A DNA stretch of 64,000 bases, from positions 3,720,001 through 3,784,000 of the forward strand of contig JAGMUV010000003.1 of the NCBI GenBank assembly GCA_020744425.1, read 5' to 3'. Of the stretch, positions 12,552-25,800 are shown in pieces. The translations under genes were made by a program, and so were the position numbers. This DNA comes from Dactylonectria macrodidyma (lineage: Eukaryota; Ascomycota; Sordariomycetes; Hypocreales; Nectriaceae). Position 1 is the stretch's first letter. Each line of letters begins with the position of its first letter. The notes below the pieces were generated by a model, which saw only the letters and a list, made by a program, of their open reading frames with translations, ran no database searches and was not told the DNA's origin.

Positions 12552-13492
12552 TGCGTTCTCGGGAGGACTGCGATGGCTATTTGGGGACGCGAAACGAAGG
12601 GAAACGCGGGCAGAGGTGCTTTTTAGGTGATGGCTCAGCTCCCCAGACAGTACACACAACCAGAAGTACGTGTGCTGCTGTGCTTATGAGGTCTCCAGAA
12701 AGCTATATGCACGCTATACGCCGTGTGCGTTATGCGGTATGCAGGATAGGTAAGGTGAACAGTGGCCACAATAATGTATGTTGCGTATGTACTGTCCGAC
12801 GTTTGCCGTAAGGTAGGTAATTATGGTGCTGATGTTAGGTGCAGCAAGCGTCAGTCAAGAGCCTTGCGCAGCTCCTAATTCTAGTTCTGTACGGATTGCC
12901 ACGAGTCCCCCACCGGGTCCCCCTCCATGGTCCCCCCTCCTCTTGCATCATGACCCAACACCAAGTTCCTAAGCCGCCCAGGGTGCTCAGTGGCGCTGCC
13001 CCGCCACTACAGAAGCCTGCCTCACAAGCTGCAGTGCCGGTATGTATATAAGCAAACAATTCCGCCCACGAGGGCATGGCCCGTGAGCCGGTATGCGTCT
13101 ACTCGAGTCGACGGGGTTTCTAGAAGGGGTTAGATACTTAGCTGGGGATCTAGGCCGTTCATTGCAGCTGATAATGCTTCGTTCAGCTCGCCGGTGGCGA
13201 TTCGGGTCTGCTGTACGGACATGACACCTGGACTAGAATAATTGGAATTGTGTCTCTTGTTCACCGTCTTCTCCTACCTGGGCATGACCAGCCGTGAAAG
13301 TACCAGGAAAATACCTAGGCAGGCAATTGGCACCAATGGCGACACCGACTCTCACTTTTCAACGAGCCTATTGCCATGCCCTGTCAATCCATTCATTTGA
13401 TGTGCAAGGGCCATGATCGTTGTCACCAGGCACTGACGACATGTGCCCAAATATCAGCTCAAAACATGGTTCTATTCTAGGTATGCTTTCCA
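12552..13492. other. Intergenic region, Rheb promoter and WAPL 3' flank
   Basis: About 0.9 kb. No open frame here has family features. The part next to 12551 is expected to hold the Rheb promoter and the part near 13490 the WAPL terminator. Nothing else is visible. Confidence 0.5.
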
Positions 13493-15913
13493 TCACCCCG
13501 GCATCCGCCGCACCCGCTGGAGTTCATTCACCAAACCCTCAAGCTCGTGCACCTTATTATCCACAGATCTGTACATTCCAATGAATTCCTGAATTGACCC
13601 AATTAGGCCCAAGATCCCTGCACCACCCGTCCGGTCAGTCAAGCGCCGCCGGGCTGATCCTACCAGGGATAAATATCCGAGGAGCACGGCGAGATACCCA
13701 ACCGCTACGCTGAGCTGTGATTTTTCCACCGAGTCGGCCTACAGTTTGTGTCAGAGTCTGCATCGTCGTTGGGCTCACACATCATTATCGTCATCACTCA
13801 CCTCACTTGTCGAAGCCTGGTTTTGCACATAGAGAGCTACCAAGCTATCCAAAGACTCGCCATCAACGTTTTCTCGCGCAGGCGGACAGTGCTCCAAGAT
13901 GTTGATCATGACACCAAGTATAAGCAGCAACCCGTCATATGACTCAGCTCGCAGCGTTTGGTTGCTGACTGCCTCCTGTGCCGACTTGAATCCAGCGCAG
14001 ATGCGGCATGAGAGTCTCGAGAGTAAGGTCTTGTTATTGAGCCCAGCCGCCCCCTGGGCCGTGTTTGACGTGTTGATGGCGAGTTTGATGATGGCGGATT
14101 GGATGTCAGACGGCTTCTCTGACCACTCTTGAAGAGTGCCGGATAGGAATTGCCCGATTCTGGGCGTCTGCTGCAGGATCCATGAGACCTCGTTGTCACC
14201 ATTCAAAGTCAGCGTAGATTGCGTCTCTAGGATCGATACTATAAAGCCAAACACGACATCCTGAGCGGAATTATCATCGACATAATGATCCATGATGCTG
14301 GTGAGGTCGTTTTTCGTGTCTTTGATGACGCCTGCAGAGTATCCTGGGTCCACCCGTCGGCAAAGGATGTTTAATAGTTGAAGAGCAAGGACCTGTGGTG
14401 AAAGCTCCTCCAGGGGACGGCCTTGCCAAATGTCCATGCGCATCATGGTTTTTTTCGCCTCGCCCAATGACCTCTTGCTGGCCCCCGAAAGCCTCATTTT
14501 CTTCTGAGATGCTAACGCGTCGATGTCTTCAGGAACGCGGAGAAGTCGGCCTAGCATCTTCCCAAGTCCATCCTCGGCGAGCTGGCGGAGTAGATGTGCG
14601 GCGGGGTTGAAAGTCAGAAACGTGATAAGTATGGATGTTAGAGCGAAGCCGCTGACTACATCCTCTTCTTGTCCAATATCTATTGCCACTTTATCGCGAG
14701 TAGCATGGTCACGGAACTGACTGATGAAGTCTTTGCGTTGCAACTTTTGAGCCAGCTCGAGCAACGCGTTCCGCCTCATGGACGATGGATTCATGCTTGG
14801 CGTTCCAATCCTGGCAAGTAGATCCTCCATCTCGTCGGCAAATCGATTGTTTGCTCCGGCTCGCCGTAACTCGTGGACGCTCTTAATTGCAGGCCGAACA
14901 TCGCCATCCAAGTCAACGTCATCGTCACCAAATGAAAACGGGTCGGGTTGAGAAAGCTCTGGGGGAGTGGCTAACAGCGTATCTAAGTCCTCTTCACAGG
15001 TACCCATCCCAGAATCGGTAGTCTTCTGAGAGTCGTTAAGAATTGTTCGGGTTTCGCCGTAGGTGTACTTGACCCTCTTCCCTTGCAAAACCACGCCTGG
15101 ACGAGCTTTTGGCCGTGACATTGAGTCGTCTCGCGACAAAGTTGGTGGTTGATGCGACGGAGTTGCAGGCCCACTGAACAACGACGACTGTGTTAGTTCT
15201 TCATCCTCCGAGGAGGATTCAGACTCCGGGCTATTAGATCTTTGCGCGGCGAGCGCGTCAATTAAACGAGGGCGTCGAGTTTGGGAAGCAGTACTAGGGC
15301 CGCCATGAGTATTTGTGCCTCCTTCCACCAGACGGAACTTGTTCATTGACGTATGCGTTGCGACACCATCAAGAGGTTGGGTTCGGTTACCCGCGTTTCT
15401 CGGTTTAGTCTTGGTGATGGCTAGAGGATGGGGAGGCCCAGAGCTACCGCTAGCGTCACTCTTGAGGGGCTCAACTATCTGGCGTTTTGGAGATGCCGTG
15501 GAGGATTTCGAGCGCCCTTTAGACAAAGCTCCTGCCGAGCTATGGTGCGCAGTATCAGATGGCGCGACTTGAGGGCGCTTCCGCTTTTTCGAGGTTCCGT
15601 CGTCCCGAGGACCTGGTTTCTGCTCGTTTGTAGATACTACACGCTCACGGTCATACTGGAGGCTCAGACGATTCTCGGCGGGAGGTTTCGATAATGGATT
15701 GGAAGGCGCCACGAGGCCACGTTGTTTCGATGGCCTCGCGGTGGCGTCTACAGCCTCGTTTGTGGCAGCCGTAGCTGGGCGGTCGGATGATGGAACGTGT
15801 GCTTCGGGTGCTCGAAGTGGAATCGCGTCGCGGACGTTTCGCTTGCGCGATGCCTTTCCGTATGTGACGAGTTTCTTCTGTCCAGGCATTGCTGAACCAG
15901 TCCGTGATGCCAT
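13493..15913 (-). CDS. Cohesin release factor WAPL (Wpl1/Rad61 family)
   Basis: WAPL-domain protein, which opens cohesin rings together with Pds5 and controls sister chromatid cohesion and loop size in the nucleus. Two exons: 15913-13802 and 13738-13493; the intron has a GTGAGT donor and TGTAG acceptor. Length is 785 residues from the ATG at 15913, or 777 from the ATG at 15889 (MPGQKKLVTYGK), which may be the real start. The first half is Ser/Pro/Arg-rich and disordered with an acidic stretch (SESSSEDEEL). The WAPL domain begins about residue 355 (ELRRAGANNRFADEMEDLL) and runs to the C-terminus through helical repeats. The N-terminal KLVTYGKASRKR recalls the KTYSRK motif near the start of vertebrate WAPL; that parallel is my inference. 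The promoter is shared divergently with FUR1. Confidence 0.9.
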
Positions 15914-16217
15914 CGCGACATACACGTTTAGATGCTGGCGACCCGATGCCAGGGCTAGTCCATAAAGCAAATAAATGGATGGACGGATAGGTCGAGCTTG
16001 CGTTGGGAAATCGTGATGAATAGTCGAGAAGGGCGGTAGCCTAGCCAATGCGCGTTGGTCGATTCGATGTGAGGAGCGAGGTTGAGGCGCTCTTTGATAC
16101 AGGCCGCGCTCGTAGGAAGCCGGCTCGTGTCAGACCGAGCGGCGATTTCGCGGTTGATGTTACGTGCGGCTCTGGCGCTTCTACACCAATGAGAGTGGCC
16201 GTGCCCGGCAGCCAAAA

Positions 16218-16500
16218 ACTACCTACCTAGGTATTTGCGGCACGCCCCGCGAACCCACTAACAGCCCCTGGCCAAAGATTGCTGTGCCGTGTGATAGTGC
16301 GGCTTGGAAATACCACACTCCAATCGGTTAAGGTACCTAGGTAGGTAGGTCGTAGCACTCGTTATGGTACTTCGTATCAGGTAGGTATTTAGGACCTAAA
16401 TACCTGCTGCGGAGTACCTAGGTAGCTCAAGCAATGAAACTGGTACATACCCGGTAGTGGTGCACGGCTGATGTACCTACTGCCATTGAAGGTAGGTGGT
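16218..16500. repeat. TAGGTA/CCTAGG-rich promoter repeats
   Basis: Multiple overlapping copies of CCTAGGTA, GTAGGTAGGT and TACCTA occur on both strands (for example at 16221-16234, 16331-16350, 16380-16426 and 16484-16500). Similar but sparser clusters occur near 23205-23250, 28688-28730 and 35365-35385, all in intergenic DNA. Such motifs are frequent between genes of some Sordariomycetes; whether they are regulatory or simple-sequence drift cannot be told here. Confidence 0.6.
16383..16405. promoter_or_regulatory. Perfect 11-bp inverted repeat with 1-nt spacer
   Basis: AGGTATTTAGG and its exact reverse complement CCTAAATACCT are separated by one A. The palindrome lies inside the TAGGTA-rich segment of the WAPL/FUR1 divergent promoter. 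Symmetry is consistent with a dimeric transcription factor site, but no factor is recognised. Confidence 0.35.
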
Positions 16501-16966
16501 ATTGACCTGCAGGAAGGCACCACACTATTGCGTCCCAAATAAGTGCGTTCGCTACGCACAGGCGGAGTCTCCAGATCTCAGTTTATCCGTTATCAGTGAT
16601 TCGCGGTCGACTCCGGGCCTACTTTAGGTCTTGTCAATGGAAGCCCCCGCGCTTCAGTGACCCTCCCTCCCCCGTTTCACGCATATGCATGTGCCCCAAT
16701 AAAGACCAGAGTGATCCAGCTGAAGCTTGGAGCTTGCTGTCAAGGCTTATGTTCATGTTGATGCTTGATCTTTCTTCTCTCTTCACAGCCTTCATTTGAG
16801 GGATCCATTGACCGTTCTCCCATCTGCTGCCCAAGACTTGAGCATCAATTAACCACCTAGGGCTTTGCTATAGTCACCTCGCTGTCCTGAAGCCCTATGC
16901 CCTTTTCTCCCACCTAACAACCACACGTGTCGTTTTCATCATTGCGTCCATACCCTTCTCGCCACC

Positions 16967-18646
<1,680 letters not shown>

Positions 18647-20067
18647 GTTGACGTCGGCGGATCGATGAGCCCCAAATCGAAGAAAACCTGCGATGTCGTG
18701 CTGATGTCAAACTTTGGCTGCTGGAGGATTGAACACGCGCCAGGGTGGTGGACCATCCCTTATCTTATCGGCTCATTGCTTTTCAAGTGCACGTGCTCAC
18801 TGAGTTCCTGCAACCTTGCAACCTTTCACCGGCTGGGAGGTACTCCTTCTCCGGCGCTTAGTACTGCTTGTAGCTTTGCTTGTTAGCATATGCATCAAGC
18901 GGGGGAGGCGCCGAGGCCCCGCCGGCGGCGAGCTCCGAGGTCCCTGGCTCTTTACCGCGCCCCGCCCCGACCGATGCCGGTGTAGACCACAACAGCTCGA
19001 GAAGTGCCAAAGGCAGCTCGCAGAGGACTGACAACAAAGGTGCTTGCGGTTGGAACAGGGCGTCATAGACTTTGTATTCAAAATTCAAAAGGAGGGATAG
19101 GTGGTGCGGAATTTATTCAATCCTTGATAGCGGAGAGTGGAAGACTCAATCGAAGTTGGCGGGAGAAAAGCTGCCAGCTGCTGGGGTTTGAGTGAGTCAA
19201 GGATGGGGGCCATCCCAACAAAGACGCCGCCATTCAAGTCCGTTTTTCAAAGACACAAAAACTCGGTGTTGAGATATGTCTTGGAACCGGACCCAAGCGT
19301 GCTGCAGGGGGCCGCGATTTGGCGGGGTAGCTCCGCCCATAGTGGGGCAAGGCTTGGGAGTTCCGCATCCCGTCATTCCGGTATCATGTGGCCCTTATCG
19401 TGGCTGGCGAGGTCCTTAACATCAGCGTAGAGAGATTATATCACTTGTGGGTTATTGAGGCTTGATCCTATCAGTTCGATCTGGGAGTCCCGACCTAGCC
19501 CCATATGAAATGATGGTGTTGGATCCTATTGAATGGGAATGAGCTTGGTATTACATCATGCCGGCACCACTTAGCAACCATCGGCTCAGGCAAAGTACAT
19601 CGAGAATTAATCACAATCTGGAAGGTACTTTGGGTACTTATGTCAGGTAGTGGTACTGCAACGTGCGTTTTTCCTGTACACACGACTGGCCCTAGTAAGA
19701 TTCCTAGCTCTCCACGGTCAGGATCCAGGTCGGTGTGTGTTCCGCGTGATACGTGATACGTGACGTAGATTGGTGCAAGGTGAAAGCTGGTTTCGGAGAA
19801 CGGCAGGTGCCTTGGGGCACGGCGTCCTCAAATTGTCGACCGCTCTTCCTGTCAGCTCTTTTCCATTTTCTTGCTTTCTACTTTTCTTCCTCCTCAATAT
19901 CCCTCTTGTCTCATCAGTTGGTCCACTGTCAAACACCTGTGATCATCCATCCCTCGCTATCGCAGCATTGGCTCGATATCTCCACCTCTAAGCTCTGCCT
20001 TTATATTTTCTTCCACTGACCGTGAGAAGCTCCACCGCCCAGTCACTGCCATCGACTCCACCACGCG
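18647..20067. other. Intergenic region between ELF1 and URC1
   Basis: About 1.4 kb separating divergently transcribed genes. Open frames on both strands are short and without family features. The last 250 bp before the URC1 start are pyrimidine-rich (19840-20040), consistent with a promoter and 5' leader. A short ACGTGATACGTGA duplication sits at about 19749-19764. Nothing else is supported. Confidence 0.5.
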
Positions 20068-22674
20068 ATGGAGCCCAATGACCAGCAATCCGGTGTCCTA
20101 GATGCCCTGCGAGACATCCAACGAACGCAATCTCTCCTCATTGATGCTGTCGAATCCCTCTCTGGCAAACCTTTGGCTGATGCCCAAGATGCCGGGGCCC
20201 CCACCTCCATCGCCTCGCCGGTCCCCGGTGTGTTAGGTCTCGATTCTGGAAACGAGCGTGGTGTGACCGAACCGACAGTCGCAGATGCCCCAGTTGAAGC
20301 CGTCACGCCGCAAGCAGCGCCCTCGCCCTCTACTACTGGTTCTGGCCAACGTGCAGGTTACACCTCTCGCATCATTCTGACGTGGGTTTCTTAACCGCCT
20401 CCTTCGCGGTTGTAAATTGCGTGCTGAATTGGGCCAGAACATATCCCAAACAGATTGGAATCAACCCTCTCCCTATGGATTGGGGAAACTCGGATCCGCT
20501 CAAACGTGGGCCAATTGTGGTATCCAGAGCACCTTCCACTATCCGCCGCCGAAATGGTCCGCCAATTCCAATTCCTTCAAACTAAACTGTTTTACTAACA
20601 TTACCCGCCATTACTCAGCCATTGGAGGTCCGTATTCGCCCCCTATGAGCCGTGTACTTGAAGCTAACCCGCCCTTTTAGCCCAGTGAGTATACATCGTC
20701 GTTCGGCCGGATGTATTTATACTGAGACAACATGTTAGCGGTGGCTCATATTCCATCTACTACGCCTTGGCCGTGGCCAGTAAAGAACTCGATAGTGACC
20801 ACAAGTTTGTTTTCCGCCTCTGTTTGGAAAGATAGGATCCTCACAACATGCTAATAGGCCCGATTTTACCAACACCGAACCGACAGCCCAGATCGGCCCC
20901 TTCCCACAATGGGCAGGTCGTGAGAAGATCGTGGCGATGGATCCTTGGGGACACCTTGCTCCTTGGATGTTCAAAGATATCATGGGCCAGGATAACAGTA
21001 CCACTGCCATATACCAGACACATCGAGATGGTTGACTAATAAGGGCGTGTAGTCGACATCCGGCCCACGATTGCCATTACCAAGGCTCATATGAAGGCAA
21101 GAGGGTAACCGGTCACTAGTAAGAGTTCGATACAGCTAACCGAAGTCCGAATCAGCTGCCGGAACTCGAAGAGAGTGTGAAGGCTGGACGCCTGTTTGTT
21201 CAATCCAACTTGAAAAGCACAGATCATAGACTGACTCAATATAGTGTCCCCGACGGCAAGGTCTGCCTCAACGACCGCGGTGAATTAGCAGTTACGAAAT
21301 TTGCTGTGGAACCTGTGCGTGAACTTTCCGCGTTCTGTGTGTAATGCGTCGTGTGCTGACTGGCTATGTGGCAGGTCTGGTATCTCCCGGGTGTCGCGGA
21401 GAGATTTGGAATAGGTAACGATTGGCCACATTCATGCAAGTGTTGTTTCAATTCTAATATCAGGTAGATGAGGCAACACTGCGACGCTCCTTGTTTGAAC
21501 ACACTGGAGGGAGCTATCCAGAGGTATGAGACTCTCGTGGTATCGATATTACTGCGACTAACGAGCGAAGTTGATTACTCGAGGTGACATCAAAGTCTTC
21601 CTCCCACCTATTGGTATGTCGCAATGGCAGAGCGTATGCTCAATCATGGCGCTGCAAAGCTGACAGCTAGCAGGGGGGCTCACAGTCTACTGTTTTGGCG
21701 ATCCTGCCAAAATGTCTGATGAGTCTGTTCGATTGGCGTTGAGGGTCCACGACGAGGTATGTTCCTGTTGTAGTGTATTGTCAACAAGTCTCCGTAATTT
21801 AGCTCACCAACCTAGTGCAACGGAAGCGACGTCTTTGGATCTGACATTTGCACTTGTCGCCCGTATCTCATTTTCGGTATCGAGGAGGCAGTCAAGGAGG
21901 CCCAGAATGGAGGAAGTGGTGTCGTCATCTACTTCCGAAAGGAAGGCCGAGCATTGGGAGAAGTTACCAAGGTAGGTTACTGCTTTTTGATGGACGGTCG
22001 GTGTTACTAACGTCGCATAGTATTGTGAGTAAAGACGCTCGTTCTTGCCGAGGTATACTTCTAGATTGTGGGATTGAGATTGATACGGAAGCAGTGGTCT
22101 ACAACGCCCGCAAGCGCGGAGCCGATCGAGCTTCGGATTATTTCAAACGAACCGAGAACATTGCAGGCGTCAAGGATATGCGGTTTCAAGCTTTGATGCC
22201 AGATATCCTCCACTGGCTAGGCATCAAGAAGATTGACAGAATGTTGAGCATGAGCAAGTAAGTGCCATTCGCCCGGGGTGGCTGGAGGATGGTGATAGCT
22301 GACAGTACCCTGCAGCATGAAGCACGATGCTATTGTTGGCCAAGGGTGAGTCAGAGAGAACTGCAGAAATACGGTCGTGGCACGTGTTGACGATAATCAA
22401 GCATTCCTATCCACGAGCGGGTCGAACTTCCCGAGGAGTTGATTCCGGCTGACTCGAGAGTTGAGATTGATGCCAAGATCACCGCCGGTAAGTTGACGTT
22501 GCGAAGGGGTGTAGGCCGCTGGGAGCTAACGAAACTGGAAGGCTACTTCACGACAGGCAAACGAATGACTGCCGACGAGCTCCAGGCAGTCCAGGGCCGA
22601 ATCTGGGAAGAGTAAGAAAGTGATTCGAGTGATTTGGGTGCACTACTAATTCCGATGGTAGCTTCGACCACTAG
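20068..22674 (+). CDS. URC1: URC1/Urg1-type GTP cyclohydrolase II-like protein of uracil catabolism
   Basis: Homologue of Lachancea URC1 and S. pombe urg1, needed for the reductive-independent URC uracil degradation route; its exact reaction is not settled. My model has 20 exons: 20068-20381, 20438-20556, 20619-20627, 20681-20684, 20739-20804, 20858-20997, 21053-21096, 21156-21193, 21245-21314, 21375-21414, 21468-21523, 21571-21613, 21674-21756, 21816-21971, 22021-22024, 22095-22257, 22316-22345, 22402-22487, 22542-22611, 22662-22674; 515 residues. About 100 N-terminal residues are Ala/Pro-rich and variable. The core shows RGPIVVSR, NAIGAHGGSYSIYYALA, EPVWYLPGVAERFGID and FLPPIGGLTVYCFGD. The GTP-cyclohydrolase-II-like part has the zinc pattern Cys343-x10-Cys354-x-Cys356 and FRKEGRALGEVTKY. 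Three microexons and one GC-AG intron (after 21096) are needed to keep conserved segments intact. Confidence 0.93.
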
Positions 22675-24083
22675 CCGAGCCAAATCTATTAGGCAACTGG
22701 GGGGGCGGTTGATGGTTGCGTCAGCAGAGTGTCAACGTGCAGGTCGGACTGGCACCCTTGATGACAGTCCGTACGATGCCACGGTGCCATCCGCCCATCC
22801 TGGTGTTAGGTGTGTGTTGGGGTTGAGTCCGGTACTGGCTGTACGAAACGTAGCATTGATAGTGGCGACGTTGGAGAAAGGATGATAGATGGTGTTACAC
22901 AAGGCCCCCAGTTCCAGAGCAGATCAGCAGAATGGAGGATGGTGGATAGATCATAGATGGTGAAGGCGGGATATGGGGGTTCTCAAGTCCCCACATCACC
23001 ACCACAAATCAACCACTTTTGGGCGGTTTCCCATTGCTACGGCAGAGTTTTGGTAGTTTTAGGACAACAAAATACAGGCCCGGAAGCAGTCCTGAGTCGA
23101 TACCAGATCGGATTCTTGGTGCCGTGAGGGAAATATTTTTGACATGAGCGTTGGCCGGCGGCTGACGACTCCTGGGTGCGCATGTGCGCGTACCTATCAT
23201 CCCGTATCAAAAGGCCTACCTGGTGTTAGTATGTGAGGTAGGTACCAACCTCGATCACGCCTACCGTCTCTCGAGAGGTGTCAAGGTGGTGCTCAGTGCT
23301 CAGGCACCACTCCATTCTCGACGCATCCTGACCACCCTCGATGCCCTTGTTGACTCTCCGGTACTGCATTCGTCCTAGTTGCCGCTCCCCGACGCTTCAT
23401 CCATCCCCCCATTCGCGACGTTAGAGGGGGGCCGCGAGAGGGCCATGATCCATCCGACAACCGCCAGAGGGCCGGTGGGAAAAGCCGGTGGGGGGTGGCT
23501 GGCCTACTGTTTTCTCAACTTGGGGCGGTTGGGTAGCAATGCGACTTTAGCTACTCCATACACGCTGGCTCTCAACCTTTACCGACCTTTGGCTGACGGG
23601 GCACCTCTTTGTCAAGTTTTGACTGGCCTCGCGGGCTGGAGAATCCCCGCATGAGCATGCACTGGAGACCCGCCTGCAGGCCCTGAGCCCCGGCGCCGCC
23701 CAAGCCAGGGATGCTGGGCCATACACCTCGAGACACATAGTTGGCACTTGGCACCCAATGCAGCGATGAGCCGACAAGTGGCGAGCAGAGGTAGGTGACT
23801 AGGCGTGCTGGGAGGTGCTGTTGCGTGATGATGCTAGACGGTCGCTGTGGCATCCCGTCGCATCCCGTCGCCGCCGAGAGTTGATATTCCCACCACCTCC
23901 GACGGCCAACCTTCCGTGTCAACCTCCTACCTTACCCATCAACTATCGCCATCACCTCGATGCAGACTCATTTCCCCCGCCAAACTCGCAAAGTGGATGC
24001 GTCTATTGCACGAGGCTGATCTCCATTGAACAATCTCTCTGTCTGCCTCCCGGGTTAGGCTATCCTTGATACCATTGCCCGCC
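22675..24083. other. Intergenic region without recognised gene
   Basis: About 1.4 kb. Contains a few TAGGTA motifs near 23205-23250 and G-rich runs around 23425-23530. The open frames are short, overlap one another on both strands and lack domain features. The stretch just before 24084 is pyrimidine-rich and could be the leader of the small gene that follows. Confidence 0.5.
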
Positions 24084-24568
24084 ATGTCCTTCTCCCGAGA
24101 AACACGCACTGCGGTGAGAACTCATCGACGTGACTCGTCCTCGCACAACGCGTCTCGTCAACGGCCCCGACTACTACGGTCCAGTGCCACAGAGCCTTCC
24201 ATCACCACATCGAATGCCATCCGTGGACCTCTTGCGAGCTCCAGCTCACCCCAGAAGGCGACCGACCTACTCAGCCGCGTCGCCGTCTACTCACCAACAC
24301 ACAATCACCTCGAGCACTCATCTACCCCAGAATCCATTCCTCGCCAGGTGGAAGCGATTGTCATATGTCGCGGCGACTCTGAGGTATCGCCCAGAAGCTG
24401 CCAGGAAGTCGTCTTGGTAGATTCCCCATCAGGTATGTGAATGGCCTCGAACCCCCCTTCAGATCTCGACATCAAGACTAACTTTCGCAAGGTTACTACT
24501 TCAGTTTCCCAAGTTTCGATGATTGGAACAGGGACAAGCCGGATCTTGACAAAGACGCCGACGACTGA
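24084..24568 (+). CDS. Small hypothetical protein, two exons
   Basis: Not recognised. Exons 24084-24432 and 24492-24568 join in frame to 141 residues. The intron has a GTATGT donor, a GACTAAC branch site and a GCAAG acceptor, all good fungal signals, which is the main support. The N-terminal 60 residues are Arg/Ser-rich (SFSRETRTAVRTHRRDSSS), the middle is Ser/Thr/Pro-rich, and the C-terminus is compact and acidic (YYFSFPSFDDWNRDKPDLD, then KDADD). No signal peptide or membrane segment is evident. The start lies in a GCCATGT context. It could be a lineage-specific nuclear protein, but no function is claimed. Confidence 0.55.
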
Positions 24569-25800
24569 GGCAATGGGTCGGAGGAATCAAGGTCGGCCTT
24601 TTGAAATAGAGGCAGACCTAAAGCGACAAGAACGATGAAACTCTACAGGAGTCATGTGGAGAGCACCAGCGAGGCCATCGGCCTCACGCTGACAGCTCCC
24701 GAGAGGAGGGAGTGGCCGGAAGGTCACGGAATCCGGAGGGAGCACCATCCTATCCTTCAACGCCGACCACATACGTACCTTCGTATCTATGTTAGGGAGG
24801 CCGGAATTAGGAAGGGGAGTGTTCTCATCCCAAGCTGTGGGGGCAGGTACAAAGGCTTCTTGGGTGGGGAGACACTCAAGAAGGGCCATGCTAATACACG
24901 AAGGATGGGAAGAGAGACGCATCCTCCAACGGGGTTGGGATTAACCATCCAACCCATCAGAGCGCCAACCTCGAAATAGGACGAGGTCGCAACGCACCAA
25001 TCACCCAATTTTGTGGGGGAAACCTCAACTCAATTGAGAGAAGGCACAGCAGCAAATACACGCACAATGCCCTCAATATCATATGTTCAATGTAATGAGT
25101 GAGCTAGGAGATTCGAATAGCGTACACACACGAAATGGCACGTAAAGCTGTGGCCTACCTCCTAAGGAACCCAATCAATACGAATCTCGGAACCCGCCCT
25201 CCCCAACTTTACCTTTTGGAGAACTAATAGCAAAGAAGGAATGTTGTCATATGTAGTTCTCCATCAGGTGTAATCTGCATGGTTGGGTGTTACCAACGCA
25301 AAATAGTACCTTTAGAAACAGAGATGAGTTCAACCGCCACCGAATTCTCACTGGTGTGTGAGTGCAGACGAATTATTCCTCACGGAGCGGACGGAGCAAA
25401 AAGGTGATAGCGAGCAAAGCAAAAAGTTAACATACAACAGCGAGGATTCCCCGGTCGTCACCGACCCGAGTACTAATTCGCCGCTTCTCAGTTTGACTAA
25501 GGGAGAGCGGACGGGATCCCGTATTTTCTAAGAGCTATGGCCGTATGTGCCCCTCGTTCTTGCAATTCGGATTATGATCTTGAAGATGTGGGGAGGTCGG
25601 CTTGAATAATCATCACACGTGACATGGGGCCACGCCCACACAGCGCACTAGTGCCGGAAAAAACCTGGACCGTAAATTTTGTCCACTTCGCTTAGACCTA
25701 AGGTGGTGCACACAAGAAATTCAAATTGTTTCGCCCCTCCACCAATCCTCCAGCCAGCACCTACGGTTTCCTCCAACGGTTCACGAATAAGCCAGCAATC
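24569..25800. other. Intergenic region and ribosomal protein promoter
   Basis: About 1.2 kb. Open frames around 24635-24980 exist on both strands but show no family features. The final 120 bp before 25801 are pyrimidine-rich (CCCCTCCACC and similar), typical of a strong fungal ribosomal protein promoter and leader. Confidence 0.5.

Larger units (their letters stand above)
15914..16966. other. Divergent promoter region between WAPL and FUR1
   Basis: About 1.05 kb separating two genes transcribed away from each other. It contains a TAGGTA-rich segment with a perfect 23-bp palindrome (listed separately). Nearer FUR1 the sequence is pyrimidine-rich, ending in a strong Kozak context GCCACCATGA at the FUR1 start. 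No gene is seen. Confidence 0.55.

Noticed and set aside
21031..21052. 22-nt intron in URC1 between HRD and DIRPT
   Set aside because: Too short for a fungal intron. Using the upstream donor at 20,998 gives a 55-nt intron and the family-like GQDNIDIRPT.
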